Source: Silybum marianum (lineage: Eukaryota; Streptophyta; Magnoliopsida; Asterales; Asteraceae). Taken from it: a DNA stretch of 64,000 nucleotides. The notes under the pieces were generated by a model that made no database searches, was not told the DNA's origin, and was given only the letters and a program-made list of their open reading frames with translations. The DNA lies in contig CM072544.1 of assembly GCA_036898165.1 (NCBI GenBank), positions 1,998,001-2,062,000 of the forward strand, read 5' to 3'. The translations under genes and the position numbers were made by a program. Shown in pieces: positions 1 through 13,321 of the stretch; position 1 is the first letter of the stretch, and each line of letters begins with the position of its first letter.

Positions 1-1158
1 GGTGACTGAGGTGGTGGAGGTGGCACAGGAGTTGGACCTTCTAGAGTTGCTAGGTGTGCTTGGAAATACGCCAGCTCCGCTTGTAAATTCACCACCTGGT
101 TCAATGAAAAAATCTAGCTAATTTATCATATTTTGAGAGAATAATATGTGTAATGTGTGACTATCGTAAGGTAGTTAACAAAAGTAGTCATTTTGGTTTT
201 TGGTCGAGAAAATTTACTTTTTAGTCATTTCTCTTCCACTTTTTCAACAAAAGCACCACCTCTGCAAGTAACACTTTCTCAACTTGCGAACGACCAAAAA
301 TAAATAAAGAACAATTTTTTTAAGGAGTTCGCAAGTAGCACTTCCGCAAGCTAAGGAAATATTTAGACTAACTTACAGATTTGGTCCTTGTATTTAAACT
401 AGTTTACAGATTTGGTCCCTATTGCGGATGTGTTATTTGCAGATCAAGGAATTTTTTTGATCCATCCGCAAGTTGAGAAATGGTTACTTGCAAAGGTGAT
501 GATTTTGTTGAAAAGGTGGAGAAGAAATAATCAACAGGTAAATTTAGTCGACCAAAATGATTGTTTCTATTAATTTCCCTTGTCATAACTTTTTACATAG
601 TGAATTTTCTATGTATTGATGTGTTTTATAAAAATTAAAAAAATAAATTCATAATTTAACAAACTTAGTCATTCTTGTTACAATGATGTTTGATGATGGA
701 TAATTGTAAACATCACAAGGGTACGCATCTAATATTGTATAACTCAACAATACATTATTTAGCTACAACATTAATTTCAATTGTGAAGTTATAATATTAT
801 TTTTATTTAGGTGTTATATAATTTGTAAATTTGTTAAGGTTATGGAATCATATATATGCAAAATACTTTATTACATTCGTTTTTTCGTTATTTTTATAGA
901 GTCAGAGAAAAACCTAAAAAAACTAAGAAAACACCTTTGGAGCCCTCCATCTAGGTAGACGGTATGCACAAATATATAATGGTAATTTGTGACATGCGTA
1001 CGTGCATATGCACTTGTACATAACATGCACTGGTGCATGAAAAAAACACAGTTTTAACCGTTTGTTTGTGCATAAGTATATACTGTTGAGATGAATTACT
1101 ATCAAGGTATTCTTAAAAAAATTGAGGTTTTTGTTAAACCTCTCTCTACTTTTATGTA

Positions 1159-1193
<35 letters not shown>

Positions 1194-2293
1194 TAAAAAG
1201 AAAAATAAGAAAGCAATAGAAAATAAGTTGATTCAGGCATTAGAACAAAAATAGAATAAGAATAAAAATGACATAAAATAAAATGATTTTTTTAAAATTA
1301 AAATTTGGGCTTCTAGATACATATTTTTAAGCTATAAATTTTTAAATTTACATTTTGGAAGTATATTTCATATGATGACAAATAAATAAAATACAATTCT
1401 GTTAGACGAATTTCTTTTTTTGTCCCTTTCCTTATCTTTATTTATAGATTTTTTTAATTTGTATTTTACAATAAATTATGAATTGCATCTAAAAATGGAT
1501 AAGAAAACGATTCACAAAAAATCGTCCCTTTCTTTTATCTCAATAACGACATTTTTTATAACTAATTTGTAATAACAGTTTCAATACTTATGTTACACTA
1601 GAAATTTTGATGATTATAAGAGTTTTGTGTTCTAACAAATATTTTATATTCTATAATAAAATAGAAAAAAAATATATGAAAATATCTAAATTTGAATAAA
1701 TCTTTAAAACTAAGAAGAAAAAAAGTATTTTGTTTAAGAATGTTTATTAAATTGTTATTATTTAAAAAAATCTATTTAAATTGATATATTTTGACACATA
1801 TTTTTAAAATATAAATAATGTTTTTCAAAAATAATATCCAAAACTATACATTAATCTTGAGATAGTACAATAAAATTAAGTTTATAGAACACCACAAAAT
1901 ATTCAATAGACTATTTTATATGACTTAAATTTATAAGACCAAACATATATATGTAAGAGTGTTGAGAAAGATTTTTAGAACATTTTTGGACATCTAAATT
2001 GGCCATTTTAAAATAAAGTGTCCTGTTAAATTTTTATATTACATTATTTGAGAAAATATCCTATAAACACAAATATCATATAAAATAATGTGTTTATCAC
2101 TTTATTTTAAAAATGTCATACAGACTATTTAATACTCTTAAAAGCGTTTTATAAATGTATTGCAATACTTTCACAATATGACACATATTTGTTTGGTCTT
2201 ATAAACTAGAGTTTTATAAAACAAATTATTAATTAGACACTTAAGCGATTGTAGCGTTTTATAACTAATCCGATTTAGTTGTAGTGGTATTTA

Positions 2294-2342
<49 letters not shown>

Positions 2343-2587
2343 TTCAAAGGAAAACACTACAGAAACTGAAAAACACCCTGAGAGCCTCCATCTGGATGGT
2401 ATGCGCTAATGCATATAAGCGTTTTTTGTTCCTATGCACCAATGCTTCTATCATCACATATGCATGCATTGATGAATATTCACAAATGCATGTTACAAAT
2501 TACCGGTATGCATTAATGCATACCGTCCAGATGGAAGGCTCCCAATGTGTTTTTCAGTTTTTTTTTTGACGTTCTCTCTTGAACCTG

Positions 2588-2632
<45 letters not shown>

Positions 2633-3027
2633 GTTCATTTAAAAACTAGACAAAGGGTAGAAACTATAGAAACTTTGACAAATCAATATAAAAAAATAAT
2701 TTTTTTCATGATTTTTTTTCATCAAATACTATGATTTAAGATTTATTGCACATATGTTTGTTTCATAATGTAAAAGTTTCACGTGTATTTGTTTTTCATA
2801 TGTTGAAAGTTTCTCATATATTTTTTACGAAAAGTTTCATATGTTTTTGTTTCATAGCGTAAAAGTTTCACATGTAATTTTTTCACAAGTTGAAACAAAC
2901 ATATGTGCAATAATATCTTAAATCATAGCATTTGATAAAAAAAAATCATGAAAAAAATTATTTTTTATATTGATTTGTCAAAGTTTCTATAGTTTCTACT
3001 CTTCGTCTAGTTTCTAAATGAACCTGA

Positions 3028-3065
<38 letters not shown>

Positions 3066-6000
3066 TTATTTATTTATTTCAAAATAACAAATCAAATAAA
3101 ATACATATCCTAAATTATAATCTAATGAAACCTATGTCCATAAAAAAATTGTACGAGTCTAATTAAAAAACATTTAAAAAGACTTGAAAATAAACCCGAC
3201 AATCTCCTTGAAATACAAATGAAGGAGGTTCAAAGTTGGTATGAATGCCGACCAAATTAAGCTCTCAATTATTATTCAATCCACAAATTAACAACTCTCT
3301 TTTTTAATTGGTTTCATTATATGTAGATTATTGTTAAGAGTAAATTACAAACTTGGTCCCAAGTGATTTGTCAAAAATCAAAATAACTTTTTTTTTTGTT
3401 TATGTAGTTTTACTAAATGGTCATCATGGTTTGTAAAAGCGTTATGATTTGGTCCCTCTTTATAACGATCGTTAAAAAATTACGTAAGATAAGAGGCATT
3501 TTTGTCATTTTATCTATTTTTAGTTATTTACTCAATCAAGACGTACCACATGGACCAAATCGAGTAAAAGACAATTTTTTTGATAAAATGACAAAATACA
3601 TCTCACCTAACAGATGTTTTTAACGACCATTACAAGGAGGGACCGAATCTGGGCATTCTTGCAAAACCACAATGGTTTGGGTAATTTCAAACCACAAGAA
3701 TCAAATAGATATTACAAGAACGAAAACTACAATGGTTTCCGTAATCTAGATAACTATAATGGTTATCTAGATCACAAGATCTTGTAATTTCAAAACTACA
3801 AGAACGAAAACTGTTATTTTTGACAAACCACAAGAATCAAATAAAAAGATTCAATATTGTGTGAGGTTAAGAAAGTAAGTTAAAGAAATATTCATATATG
3901 AATTATTGAAAACAAATCATTTAAAATTGCATATGTAAACTCATATGAATATATATATATATATATATATATATTTAATGTTGATTCACATATTACATAA
4001 TCAAATAGAATTTCTCAATGATTCACATATGGATTTTCTTAACCTTTATTCTTTAACTTTTTCAAGATATATAGTGTTCATTTGAACCGATCCTAAATTT
4101 ATGATGATTTAGGGATAGTGCGTATCACGAGCAAGGGTTCCTAATTAATAACTCCATATTTAAGAAGACCTAATTGTGACCCAAAGATAGAACTAGAATT
4201 CTAAAATGCATTTATACTTAAGAAATCGATCAATAAGCACACACATACGTAGCATATCAAGAAATGGATAAGAATTAAATATATATATATATATACATAA
4301 ATAAATACTTATATCATCTCCAATCGAAAAGGCTAAATAATACTAGTGTTAAATTTTAGTATTAATTTTTACGCTATTCATCATAATATCTATTTGATAT
4401 ATACTTATTAATTTATCTTTTAACCAAAATATTTTTAACGTATATTAATTAGTTTAAAAAATAAACTAGTTAAATTTATATTTATATATTTTATTTAATT
4501 AAATTAAATTTATATTAGTTTGTTTTAGTAAATTAATGAAATTTATACCTTTATCAATTATTATAGCAACACACTTAATTTAGTAATTAGTTTTACAATT
4601 TTTATTAAACCTTTCAACCAAATAAAATAAATAAAAAACATGTATCAAAATTAAATTTTATTCGAGTTAAATGATATTTATCAAAGTATGCTACTATGTT
4701 TCAACAATGGACTATTCACATTTGTTAGCACTTTATATATCACATCCATGGAAAATACCTGTAATTATATTATGAAACTTTAACTCTTTAATCTAAATAA
4801 CTTTGTATGTCAATCTATAATATGTTATAGAATCTCAAGTATATCATGATTATATGGAATTGACATATGACATTTGACAACTCAAAACCTTAAAGTTTAC
4901 TCAACATGACAACCATTCAAACCAAAAAGAAACAAAGTTTGGGTGGGTCTCCATACAAAGATTCATCTTCATAAAATACAATAAACCTTTTGAATTATTT
5001 CATATATACAATGAAAATGTTTTAACAAATAGTTATTTGGTGGTAAATTATATAGTATTTTGATATTTCAAGTGTTAATTAAATAGATTATTAACATTCT
5101 TTAGTGTATGTTTTTTATCAATTAATTTATCATTTCACAAACTTATATAATGACATTATTGTTGTTATTGTTTGTTTAAATTTTTGACAAGAATCGGTTG
5201 TGTATACAAGTTAGATTATCGTATTGTATCGACATGACAATAGAATTATCCAAATTAGAATATTTGGGCTCTGTCTTTAACTATCCTTACAAATTTTTTA
5301 GTTGAAATATATATTATCCGGGGATTAATATATTATCCGGGGATTAATAATTTGAAAACTCTAAAACTTTAAGATTTGTGAGAACTTCTATCTTAAAATT
5401 TTATTTCACATTATTTTTTTTCCATCTAAGTATAATATTAAAACTGTTCATTAACATATATTTGTTTTATGATGTGTTTGTTTCATACGTACTCGGTTCA
5501 TAATATGAATATTTTTTACATGTATATTTTGTTTCACAAACATGCCAAAAAGATTTACATTATGAACTAAGTACATGTAAAATAAAAACATTATGAAACA
5601 AATATATGTTAATAACAAAAAAATCACGATTTAAGAGTTGTCAAAAAAAACATACTCCACACTATATATGCACATATATATCCATTAGAAAACAAAGATG
5701 TGGCGATAGACTGTACAAACTTTAAGTAACCTATATATCCTAATTAGCCAAGATGATTAATTTGGTAAAATCGAAAAATCATACCCAAAAAATGGGATTT
5801 TCCCATTTTAAAAAATATGTTAATAAAAATAGTTTTGGTTCAAAAATGGTTGATAACAACTTAAAATTACAAAACGGAATATTTTCAAAAAGGGTTCAAT
5901 TTAAGATAAAGAAATAAAACTTTGTAACAATTTTGTATTCAAAATAAAAATTAGTCTTTATTTTGTAAGAATAGACTACTTGAATTTATTACAAATAAAC

Positions 6001-6894
6001 TTTTTAATCCTTTAAAAATATTAAATATACATATATATATATATATGTAATTCACCTTTGTTAAAAATAATTAAAATCATATAAAATATTTACACCCCTA
6101 ATAATTAAATACTATATAATACAAGTAAAAAAAGATAATTAAATAATTTCGGTTTTTAAAAATACAAATACTTTAGTAGATGTTTGTAACGGAACGAAAT
6201 TCTGATGTAACGCTACTTATGTAACGTATAAAGTCAAAAGTTCAATACAAACAAAAAATTTATATAATTTAACGTCAAACAGAACCCCTGAAATAATGGT
6301 TTTATTTCGTCTTTCTGTGTGCAAGAGAAAGACATGATGTCGTATTACTTTACAATAAACCGATTAAAATAAAGCTTAAACTATATACGCGTATTACCCC
6401 TAGAAATATGATACTGACACGTAACGATTTTATCTTATGAAAATCAATTAAAAAACAAATATGTATCACTTTGTATGTTATGTATGTGTAAAAACGATAT
6501 AATTCGGTGCACTATGTGTTACATGTGTGTGAGAGAGAAAGAGAGATCATGATGAAACCTGTTGTTGAAGAGCAAAGATGTGAGATACACAACCATAGAT
6601 GGGGTCTCTAAGCCTTGCTTGAGCTTCATAACAAATAGTGACCACCGCATCGTGCCGCCTTTGAACCGGAAGATGCAGAAGGAGTTTGGAAACATTACTG
6701 GCTCCAAACACCTTGTGCACCGCCGCGAAATGGGCGGCACCTTGATCGGAGTCAAAATAGGGTGCAAATACGCACCCTGCCACACATTTCCTCCTCAAGA
6801 ATTTGCAAGCACCACAAGGCCCACCACCACCACCGCTACCGCTACCTCCACCACCACCACCACCGCTGCTACTAGTGCTGGGATTTGAACTCAT
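1..6894 (-). CDS. Class I LOB-domain (LBD18/LBD30-like) transcription factor, 3' end outside window
   Basis: This is a plant-specific nuclear DNA-binding protein of the LOB/AS2 family. Exon 1 is 6894 down to 6559 (112 residues). Exon 2 is 95 down to 1 and continues past the window edge. The intron is 6558-96, with donor GT after CAG and acceptor CAG at 98-96, phase 0. Residues 1-25 are a Ser/Gly-rich lead. The zinc-finger-like C block CX2CX6CX3C is C27, C30, C37, C41. The GAS block follows (FAAVHKVFGASNVSKLL). A coiled coil L-X6-L-X3-L-X6-L is rebuilt exactly across the splice junction (FALQQQ joined to VVNLQAELAYFQAHL), which supports the exon pairing. After it comes a Pro-rich start of the variable tail (PTPVPPPPP). 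Arabidopsis LBD18 and LBD30 act in lateral root and xylem development; that role here is inference from similarity. The 6.46 kb intron is unusually long. The exact orthologue (LBD18, 19 or 30) cannot be fixed without the C-terminus. Confidence 0.92.
1161..1191. repeat. (TA)n microsatellite
   Basis: About 15 uninterrupted TA units lie inside the LBD intron. They sit just after a half-palindromic sequence (about 920-1125) related to the element at 2322-2590. Confidence 0.9.
2322..2590. mobile_element. Palindromic MITE between (TA)n tracts
   Basis: The left arm contains GAGAGCCTCCATCTGGATGG. The right arm contains its near reverse complement (CCGTCCAGATGGAAGGCTCC). Both arms continue into matching CAGTTTC-like and CATGCATT-like words, so the whole element folds on itself. 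It is bounded by a (TA)n(GA)n tract on the left and a 38-bp (TA)n tract on the right. No coding capacity is seen. The class is uncertain. Confidence 0.6.
2629..3030. mobile_element. Palindromic MITE of about 400 bp between (TA)n tracts
   Basis: The left end reads GGTTCATTTAAAAACTAGAC and the right end is its complement with one change (GTCTAGTTTCTAAATGAACC). The arms stay complementary towards the centre (TTTGACAAATCAATAT against ATATTGATTTGTCAAAG). The middle repeats words such as GTTTCATAATGTAAAAGTTTC. (TA)n lies on the left and (TC)n(TA)n on the right. Confidence 0.65.
3340..3845. mobile_element. Terminal-inverted-repeat element, MULE-like (borders approximate)
   Basis: The left part carries ACAAACTTGGTCCC and TTTGTCAAAAATC. 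The right part carries the complement, TTTTTGACAAACCAC. TTGGTCCC-rich ends resemble those of the MULE at 39531-41348. I could not define a target duplication. Confidence 0.35.
5312..5349. repeat. 19-bp perfect tandem duplication
   Basis: TATTATCCGGGGATTAATA occurs twice in direct succession inside the LBD intron. No function is evident. Confidence 0.9.
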
Positions 6895-6970
6895 TTTGAT
6901 TTAGGATTTATGGGTTTTGTAGATTCTTGAACATCACACAGTTAGGGTTTCTGGGTGTATATATATCTAT

Positions 6971-6993
6971 AGAGAGAGAGAGAGAGAGAGAGA
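6971..6993 (-). promoter_or_regulatory. (GA)n tract in the 5' leader region of the LBD18/30-like gene
   Basis: A run of about 11 GA units (CT on the gene's sense strand) lies 77-99 bp upstream of the ATG. A second GA/CT-rich stretch lies at 7199-7236. CT-rich leaders are common in plant developmental genes, and BBR/BPC proteins bind GAGA repeats. That it acts as such a site here is inference. Confidence 0.4.
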
Positions 6994-7102
6994 ATTTAGG
7001 GTTTGGTGTGTGGTTTGAGAGAAGAAGAGGGTTATAAGAAGAATATATATTATATATATATATATAGATATGTGAAAGCTTTGAAGGTACGCCTTGAAGC
7101 AA

Positions 7103-7220
7103 ATTAACCCAAAATTAGACAGCTTGCGTGAAGCAAACATACCATATAGCCAGCTTCTTCTCCTTCATCTCGTGAACTTCGCTACATAACTCTCATGATC
7201 TCTCTCTCTCTCTCTAGATT

Positions 7221-7253
<33 letters not shown>

Positions 7254-9099
7254 GGCCTCTCTTATGTATCTTCTTTATATATTAATATATTTATATATAT
7301 ATATATGTGTGTGTATGTGTGATCACAGAGAGAGAGAGATTTACTGGAAGAGGATAATTATATGAGAATTATAAGCATGTTACAAACTCGTCAGAACTAA
7401 TATGAAAATATTTTTCACATGATTTTTTTCATCTAAACCTATGATTTAATATATTGTTTCGTATATGTTTGTATTCACCTTGTGAAAAGATTACATGGTG
7501 AAACTATCATATTATAAAACAAATATATATAAATTAATTAACATCTTAAATCCTAGCATTTAATGAAAAATATCATGTAAAAAATTTGTATCACTTCTCA
7601 CGTATTTATAATATATAATCTTTTAGAAACTTTTTAAAAAGAATAGAAAATCATGGAAACCAAAATAAAATAAAATAAAATTTATAATTTTTTGTCATCG
7701 AATGTCATGATTTAAGATATTGTTTCACACATGTTTGTGTTCATATAAAAAAATTCATTTATTTGTTTCACCACGTAAATTTTGTTTCATATGTAAAAGT
7801 GAACAAATATTTTTCTTTCACATGTAATACTTTTTCATATATACGAACACAAACATATATCGAACAATATTTTAAATCATAATATTTAATGAAAAAAAAA
7901 TATTTTATACTGGTTTTTACCGAGTTTTTACTTTTTTTTAAAATTTCTAAATGAATCACTCTTTTATGTATGTATATTTCTGTAATATGTATGTATCTCT
8001 TTTAATTTGACGATGAGTTGATATGAATATCTATATAGATCCAAGATTGCTTTACAACCAAAGATGAAAGGAAAGTTTCCCTTTATGTCATACGTTTTCA
8101 ACTTATTGCACTTTCCCCCCTGTGCTTTAGTGTTAGACAATAACAGTCCTCCAACTATATTAAATTGACAACTCAATGTTGGGAACTCAAACATGACCCC
8201 CACCTCCAACTATGTTACAATTACATTCACACTTATTACAATAAAATAGGGTTTTTAAGAGGTTAAAAATGTTTAAATGTTCTAATAGGTTGTTTTATAA
8301 GAATTAAGTTCATAGAACCAAACAAATAAAATATCATATCTAAAAGTGTGATATAATCAGTTTATAAAACGTTTGTATGAGTCTTAGAAACATTTTTAAA
8401 AATGAAATGTTGTATTAACTATTTTATAGGACATTTGTTTTTATGTAACACTTTTTCAATTAGTGTTCTATCAAAAAGTTAATACAGCACCTTAAAATTA
8501 TTCTAAATAACTTTCTTAAGACCCCTTGAAACGTTATTAAGTTTATTGTAATACATTTAGATATACTGCTTTATTAGTTAGTCCAATAATGTAATCTGTC
8601 GTGACGCTTATATATTTTTGGCGTTCTAAAAACCCAATTTTATTGTATTGACTTCTTGAAGCACTTGTAGCATTTCATTATCTTATTATAGTTTAAAAAC
8701 ACTTTTATTAGCTCTTTTGTCGTATGTGGAACTAATGTATATAATTTGCTATGAATAACTCATATGTTCAAGGGATATTATATAAGACTAATTTTCAAAG
8801 TGTTTTTAAGTCTGTATATGTTGTGTGTGTGATAGAAATTTGTGGTGTCAAGAAACAAGGTCTCTATGGCTTTCGTATACATCTCCTAAAGATTGAAACC
8901 CGAACCACCATCAAAGCTCAAAAGGACCTTCAAAATCGTAATCTTGTAGATAAGGAGATAAAACGAGGCTATATACAAAGTTACCGCCTATCGTTTAATT
9001 TAAAATAATCAATCCCTTATTAGAGACACATTCTTATGGATAAGGAAGAAACAATCGACGAAAGTGAAATAAATATAAAAGGGAATCAAATATTTCCTT
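7103..9099. other. Upstream intergenic region of the LBD18/30-like gene
   Basis: No gene is seen. (CT)n(TA)n tracts lie at 7199-7255 and 7276-7310. From about 7400 to 7960 there are AT-rich palindromic sequences using the words TTTGTTTCAC and CATATGTTTGT, related to those in 2629-3030. From 8230 to 8700 there are repeated words around TTTTATAAGANTTAAGT that recur near 1950-2280 and 10200-10290, so this is probably an old dispersed repeat. Confidence 0.5.
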
Positions 9100-9370
9100 A
9101 GAGTAGTGCTACTGCGGCATATGTTTAGATGGGGTTGTGACACTACATAACAAATGAGCTTCACCGACTGGTTTTTCTGCAAGAAATATATGGTTAATTT
9201 GTGGCAGATCACTGATTGCCGGCAAATATGGCGGTTGGTGATGGTAAATATGCCGATAATCATGATCACCAACCACATTTTCTCTGCCTATGAGATTCAT
9301 CAGTGATGGTTTTTTTCTAAAGAATTACCAACAGATTTTTCCGTCGATAAAACCCTTTTATTTTGTAGTG
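9100..9370. mobile_element. Possible CACTA-type element end
   Basis: The right edge reads TTTTATTTTGTAGTG, so the reverse complement begins CACTACAAAATAAAA, a typical CACTA terminus. Internal words CCGACTGG, TGCCGGCAAAT and TTCCGTCGAT recall the CCGTYG-rich subterminal repeats of such elements. The left terminus is not convincing. Confidence 0.3.
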
Positions 9371-11700
9371 TGATAAGGTAGGGTATATAGATGTGAATGA
9401 TTATATATAAAGGGTGTAAATGTTAAACCATGTGTTAAATAGCCTCAAAGTGTTATCATACAAAAATCCTGGGAGCTAGAATGTAAGTTGTATATATCGA
9501 TCATACATTATAGCAAATGATCAGAAGTTCGAGGTGGTAAATCGTAAATCTTAACATTTTAAAACTTACAAAAAGAACACAAAAATAAAAGCTTTTAACA
9601 ATTTAGGGATGGAAAACGTGTTGGTGGCATCTCTATCTATTCTTTGAAAGAAATCACTCACCTCTTTTTCCTCCTTTTATATAACGAAACAACTTTCGTT
9701 TTTGATTTTTTAGTTCTTCAAATTTATCCAAAATAAAATAATTTGTTACTTGTAAAATCAAAAGAAAAACAAAAATAATTATATGCATAAATAGACAGGT
9801 CCGACGCTAGCCTCAACTGATGTAAGTTTATATTTTAAGCGTTTTAATAAGTTTTTAGGACACCTTTTAAATAAAATGACGAATTATTTTTACTTGACAC
9901 TTTCCAGAAGTGTTTTTGTGAAACACATTTTTATGCCACTTTTTGAAAAAAAATTATACATAAAAAAATTAATTGGACGTTTTATATTTAAGATGTCATA
10001 AAAAAAAATTGATAAGACGTCAAAAAAATGTGCTACAAACTTATTGCAACGTTATTACATAGAAAATACAATTATTTAATTTTAAAAACTTAAATTCTAT
10101 AAACCTGCAAATTGTGATATATAGACTCTTTTGGAGTCATATAACTAATAAAGTTGATTTTTTTGTAGTTAGTATAAGAAAATAGTTTTATATGACGTTT
10201 AAAATATGTAAGTGTTTTAATAGAGTTCTTTATAAGATTTAAGTCTATAGAACGAAGTCATAAAATGTTTTATAAAAATAATATTTTTCGTTTAATCAAA
10301 TGACAATTTATCTTTCATTAATGTCTCTCTTTTAACAACTCTTAAATATTTGTGCATTAGTTAATGATAGATTTTGACATTGTTTGGCAAAAAATAAAAC
10401 GCTACGTGAATTAACGTTTTGAAAGTTTATTGTCGTTTTTTTTAATTATAAATAATTATTATTTATTATTATTTACTAATATTAATTATAAATAAAAAAT
10501 AAGTATTGCTAATATTAACAAATATTAGTTAATATAAACTAAAAGAAAATAATTATTAGTTAATTTTAATCAATCATAATACGTTAGCATTATTTCTTAA
10601 TTATTTATAATAATTATTAATTATATCAATTATTTTCATATAATTATTTTTTAAATTATTATCCCATGTATTTAGTTATTAAATAAGTAATATAATAATT
10701 ATAAAAGTGTGTATATAACATAAAAATTAGTTATACTTATTTTATCTAATAGATAATAAAATTGTATTAAATAATTTTAAAATAGTTAATTAAATTATTA
10801 AAAATATTTTTTGAGAATTATTAATTAATTATGATATGTGAGGTTGGCCAATTTTATTTTTATTTATATTATATGTGATAATTATTTAAAATAATAAATA
10901 GCATATATTTTTAAAAGTTGTTTTATCAAATTCAAGTATTGTAATATATATAATGATCAATTTGAAATTCTTTTATGAATATATTATATTTTTTAATTGT
11001 TTTTACTATCTTGTTTGAAATAATTAATATATTATATTACTGGAGCTTTGTTTTAATTGTAATTTAAAAATATGATAATTGGTTAAAATTTTAAGATGTT
11101 GTTTTCGATCATTTAACTATTTATCAGTTATTTTTTTGTCAAACATAATTTATTTATTAGTTATTTTAATTGTTACCAGCTAGTTTGTCAAATATAGTCT
11201 TTATAATTTAATTTTTTATTTTTCATACTAGAAACAAATTTTGGGACAAGCATAAACAAAAATGTCAACACTTATTTTGGGATGGAGAAAGTATATATAT
11301 ATACTTTCTCGTTAAGGATATAAATTACATGAACCACGAAATGGTTTTATTTTGGTAACTTCAAAACTGATTTATTGTGAAGACGGAGTTTTTGTTTTAA
11401 TTTGATTTAAAAGGAAGTAATTTCATGTCGAATGATGTGTTCTCACCAACTCAGAATTACAACGTTTTTTGGCCATTACTTTTAGGTTCATTACTTGTGT
11501 GTCTTTACCCTCGTTAGAGATTCATTTTAATCACGGTAATTAGTGTTAAAACGTTATTTGTATGGACACCGGAAAAGAATAATCAATAAATATATAAAGC
11601 GATCAACATATTTTTACTTTTATATTAATTATATATTTAATTAAACTAATCTATATATTTTGTATTGATGTATCATACAGTCACATCAATTATATCATTC
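9371..11700. other. Gene-free, very AT-rich stretch
   Basis: I see no gene. From about 10433 to 11240 the sequence is almost only A and T, built of TTAATTATAAATAATTATT-like words. A dispersed-repeat word (TTTATAAGANTTAAGT) recurs near 10220. No element borders could be placed. Confidence 0.5.
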
Positions 11701-11712
11701 TTTTGTTATGTT

Positions 11713-11895
11713 CACTACTAGACATAGAGGTTTTATTGACGATTTTTTCCGACAAATTTTTGCTGGAAATTTCAAGTTTGTGACGGAACCAAAAAGGACT
11801 ATTTTGTTTACTTTCCTTACAAATCCACCGTCGAATCTTTTTTTTTTAAATAATTTTAAATAACTTTCGACGAATGTGTGGTGGAATATCATTTT
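11713..11895. mobile_element. Possible CACTA-type terminus
   Basis: The segment begins CACTACTAGACATAGAGG. It contains GACGATTTTTTCCGAC and, near its right edge, the partly complementary CCACCGTCGAATC and TTCGACGAATGTG. The right terminus is not identified, so borders are tentative. Confidence 0.3.
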
Positions 11896-12500
11896 TTAAA
11901 TTTTATAAAAAAGTTCACCATATATATTATGTATTTATATGATTTTTTATTTTGAATAACTTTAAAGATAATAATAATTAACTAAACTCACCGGCCAATT
12001 TACAATGGAATTTAATTAATTATTGAATTTCTTATGAAAAATACGTTGGTGATTTAATTAATTAATTTAATTTCTAGGTGGGATGATTTTTAAATTATTA
12101 TAATGATAATTAGTGGCACGTCGAACTATTTGATGATCACTTCATTTCTAATTCATTTTCTCAACTAGATTTTCTTCAATCGTGACATCCGTCATATATC
12201 TATCGATGATCCATTTTTTCGAAGAATTTCCATTGATCGTGTCCATAGGTGAAAGGTCTTGAATCCAATAGTGATTTTAGTGGCAAAAATGTTAACATTT
12301 TAGTCATTAATTGCTAATAATCTATGTTAAAATTTGATAAAAATGATAACTTATTACATTTGGCTTAGAAACAAAATGGGAATTAATGTTTGGTTTTAAT
12401 GTATACTCCAAGTATTACATTTATTCATGGTTTTATAGCAAAGTCGTGGGCTATATGCCTCTAATTACGTGTTTCATTATCAAAGGTCTTTTAGGAAGTT

Positions 12501-12540
<40 letters not shown>

Positions 12541-12543
<3 letters not shown>

Positions 12544-12824
12544 GGGTTCATACGAGAACGTTATCTTTTTACGAGAATGCGATGAGTTTTTTTATGCATA
12601 AAATCACATGTGATTTTGCACTAATAGTAACGGGCGACTTTTGAGGCCACTTAAGTCGCATGGAAAATCGCCCGCATCATTTATGATTATGTACAAAATC
12701 ACATATGATTTTGTACGTGAATCATATGTGATTTTGTACATGAAAAAATTCATGTACAAAAATGATTGGCTGAGGATTGTCTTTGCATTCTCGTAAATTG
12801 TTACCGTTCTCGCATAAACCTCTT
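12541..12824. mobile_element. Palindromic MITE flanked by (TA)n
   Basis: The left end GAGGGGTTCATACGAGAACG is matched at the right end by the complement of GAGGTTTATGCGAGAACGG, and the arms continue into ACGAGAATGC. A 36-bp (TA)n tract lies directly left and a short one right. Repeated ATCACATGTGATTTTG palindromes fill the centre. Confidence 0.6.
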
Positions 12825-12837
12825 TATATATATATAA

Positions 12838-12994
12838 GGGATGATTATACAAGAACACAGGACCATATATGATATAGGTCCCACCTCATTGAATCAGATA
12901 TGATTTTTTATTGTGTGAGACCCATATCATATGTGGTCCTAAGGGTGTTCCTTTATTTCTTTAAAAATGCAAAGTTCTCATTTGAACCTCCCTC
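12838..12994. mobile_element. Palindromic MITE flanked by (TA)n
   Basis: The inner arms ACCATATATGATATAGGTCC and GACCCATATCATATGTGGTC are complementary. The outer right end is GTTCTCATTTGAACCTCCCT. The element belongs to the same family as those at 24031, 29533, 29761 and 42316, and TA tracts lie on both sides. Confidence 0.6.
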
Positions 12995-13002
12995 TATATA
13001 TA

Positions 13003-13321
13003 CACTACTAGAAAATTGAGTATTTTCAACGGAAATTTTCAACGGAAAGTGTCGTTGAAAATTATCTACGAATTTTAAAGGGATTATTGACATAACATAA
13101 AATTTCTACGAATTTCCGTTGAAAAACTCTCACAACATTCATCTTCAACCAAAAAAAATTTGAGAAACATTCCGTTGAAAATTTTTTGGTTGAAAATGCA
13201 TGTTTGTGAGAGATTTTCAACGGAAATTCGTAGAAAATTTATGTTCCGTCAATAATCGCTTTAAAATTCGTAGAAATTTCACCGACATTTTCCGTTGAAA
13301 ATACTCAAATTTCTAATAGTG
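13003..13321. mobile_element. CACTA-type MITE with 3-bp target duplication
   Basis: The element begins CACTACTAGAAAATTGAG and ends CTCAAATTTCTAATAGTG. The terminal repeats continue as TATTTTCAACGGAAA, giving a long hairpin. ATA flanks both sides (13000-13002, 13322-13324), as expected for the 3-bp duplication of CACTA elements. It is non-coding and the whole element is close to an inverted repeat. Confidence 0.8.

Larger units (their letters stand above)
96..6558 (-). other. Long intron of the LBD18/30-like gene
   Basis: This 6463-bp phase-0 intron holds no coding sequence that I can recognise. It contains (TA)n tracts near 1161-1191, 2295-2321, 2591-2628, 3045-3063 and 3952-3975. It also contains two palindromic elements (2322-2590, 2629-3030), a half copy of the first near 920-1125, and a terminal-inverted-repeat element near 3340-3845. 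A stretch of repeated TTTGTTTCATAATGT-like words lies near 5440-5620. The remainder (about 3900-5300 and 5650-6500) is AT-rich with nothing recognisable. Confidence 0.75.

Noticed and set aside
6562..6888. 108-codon plus-strand frame
   Set aside because: Antisense shadow of LBD exon 1, explained by the minus-strand LOB domain.
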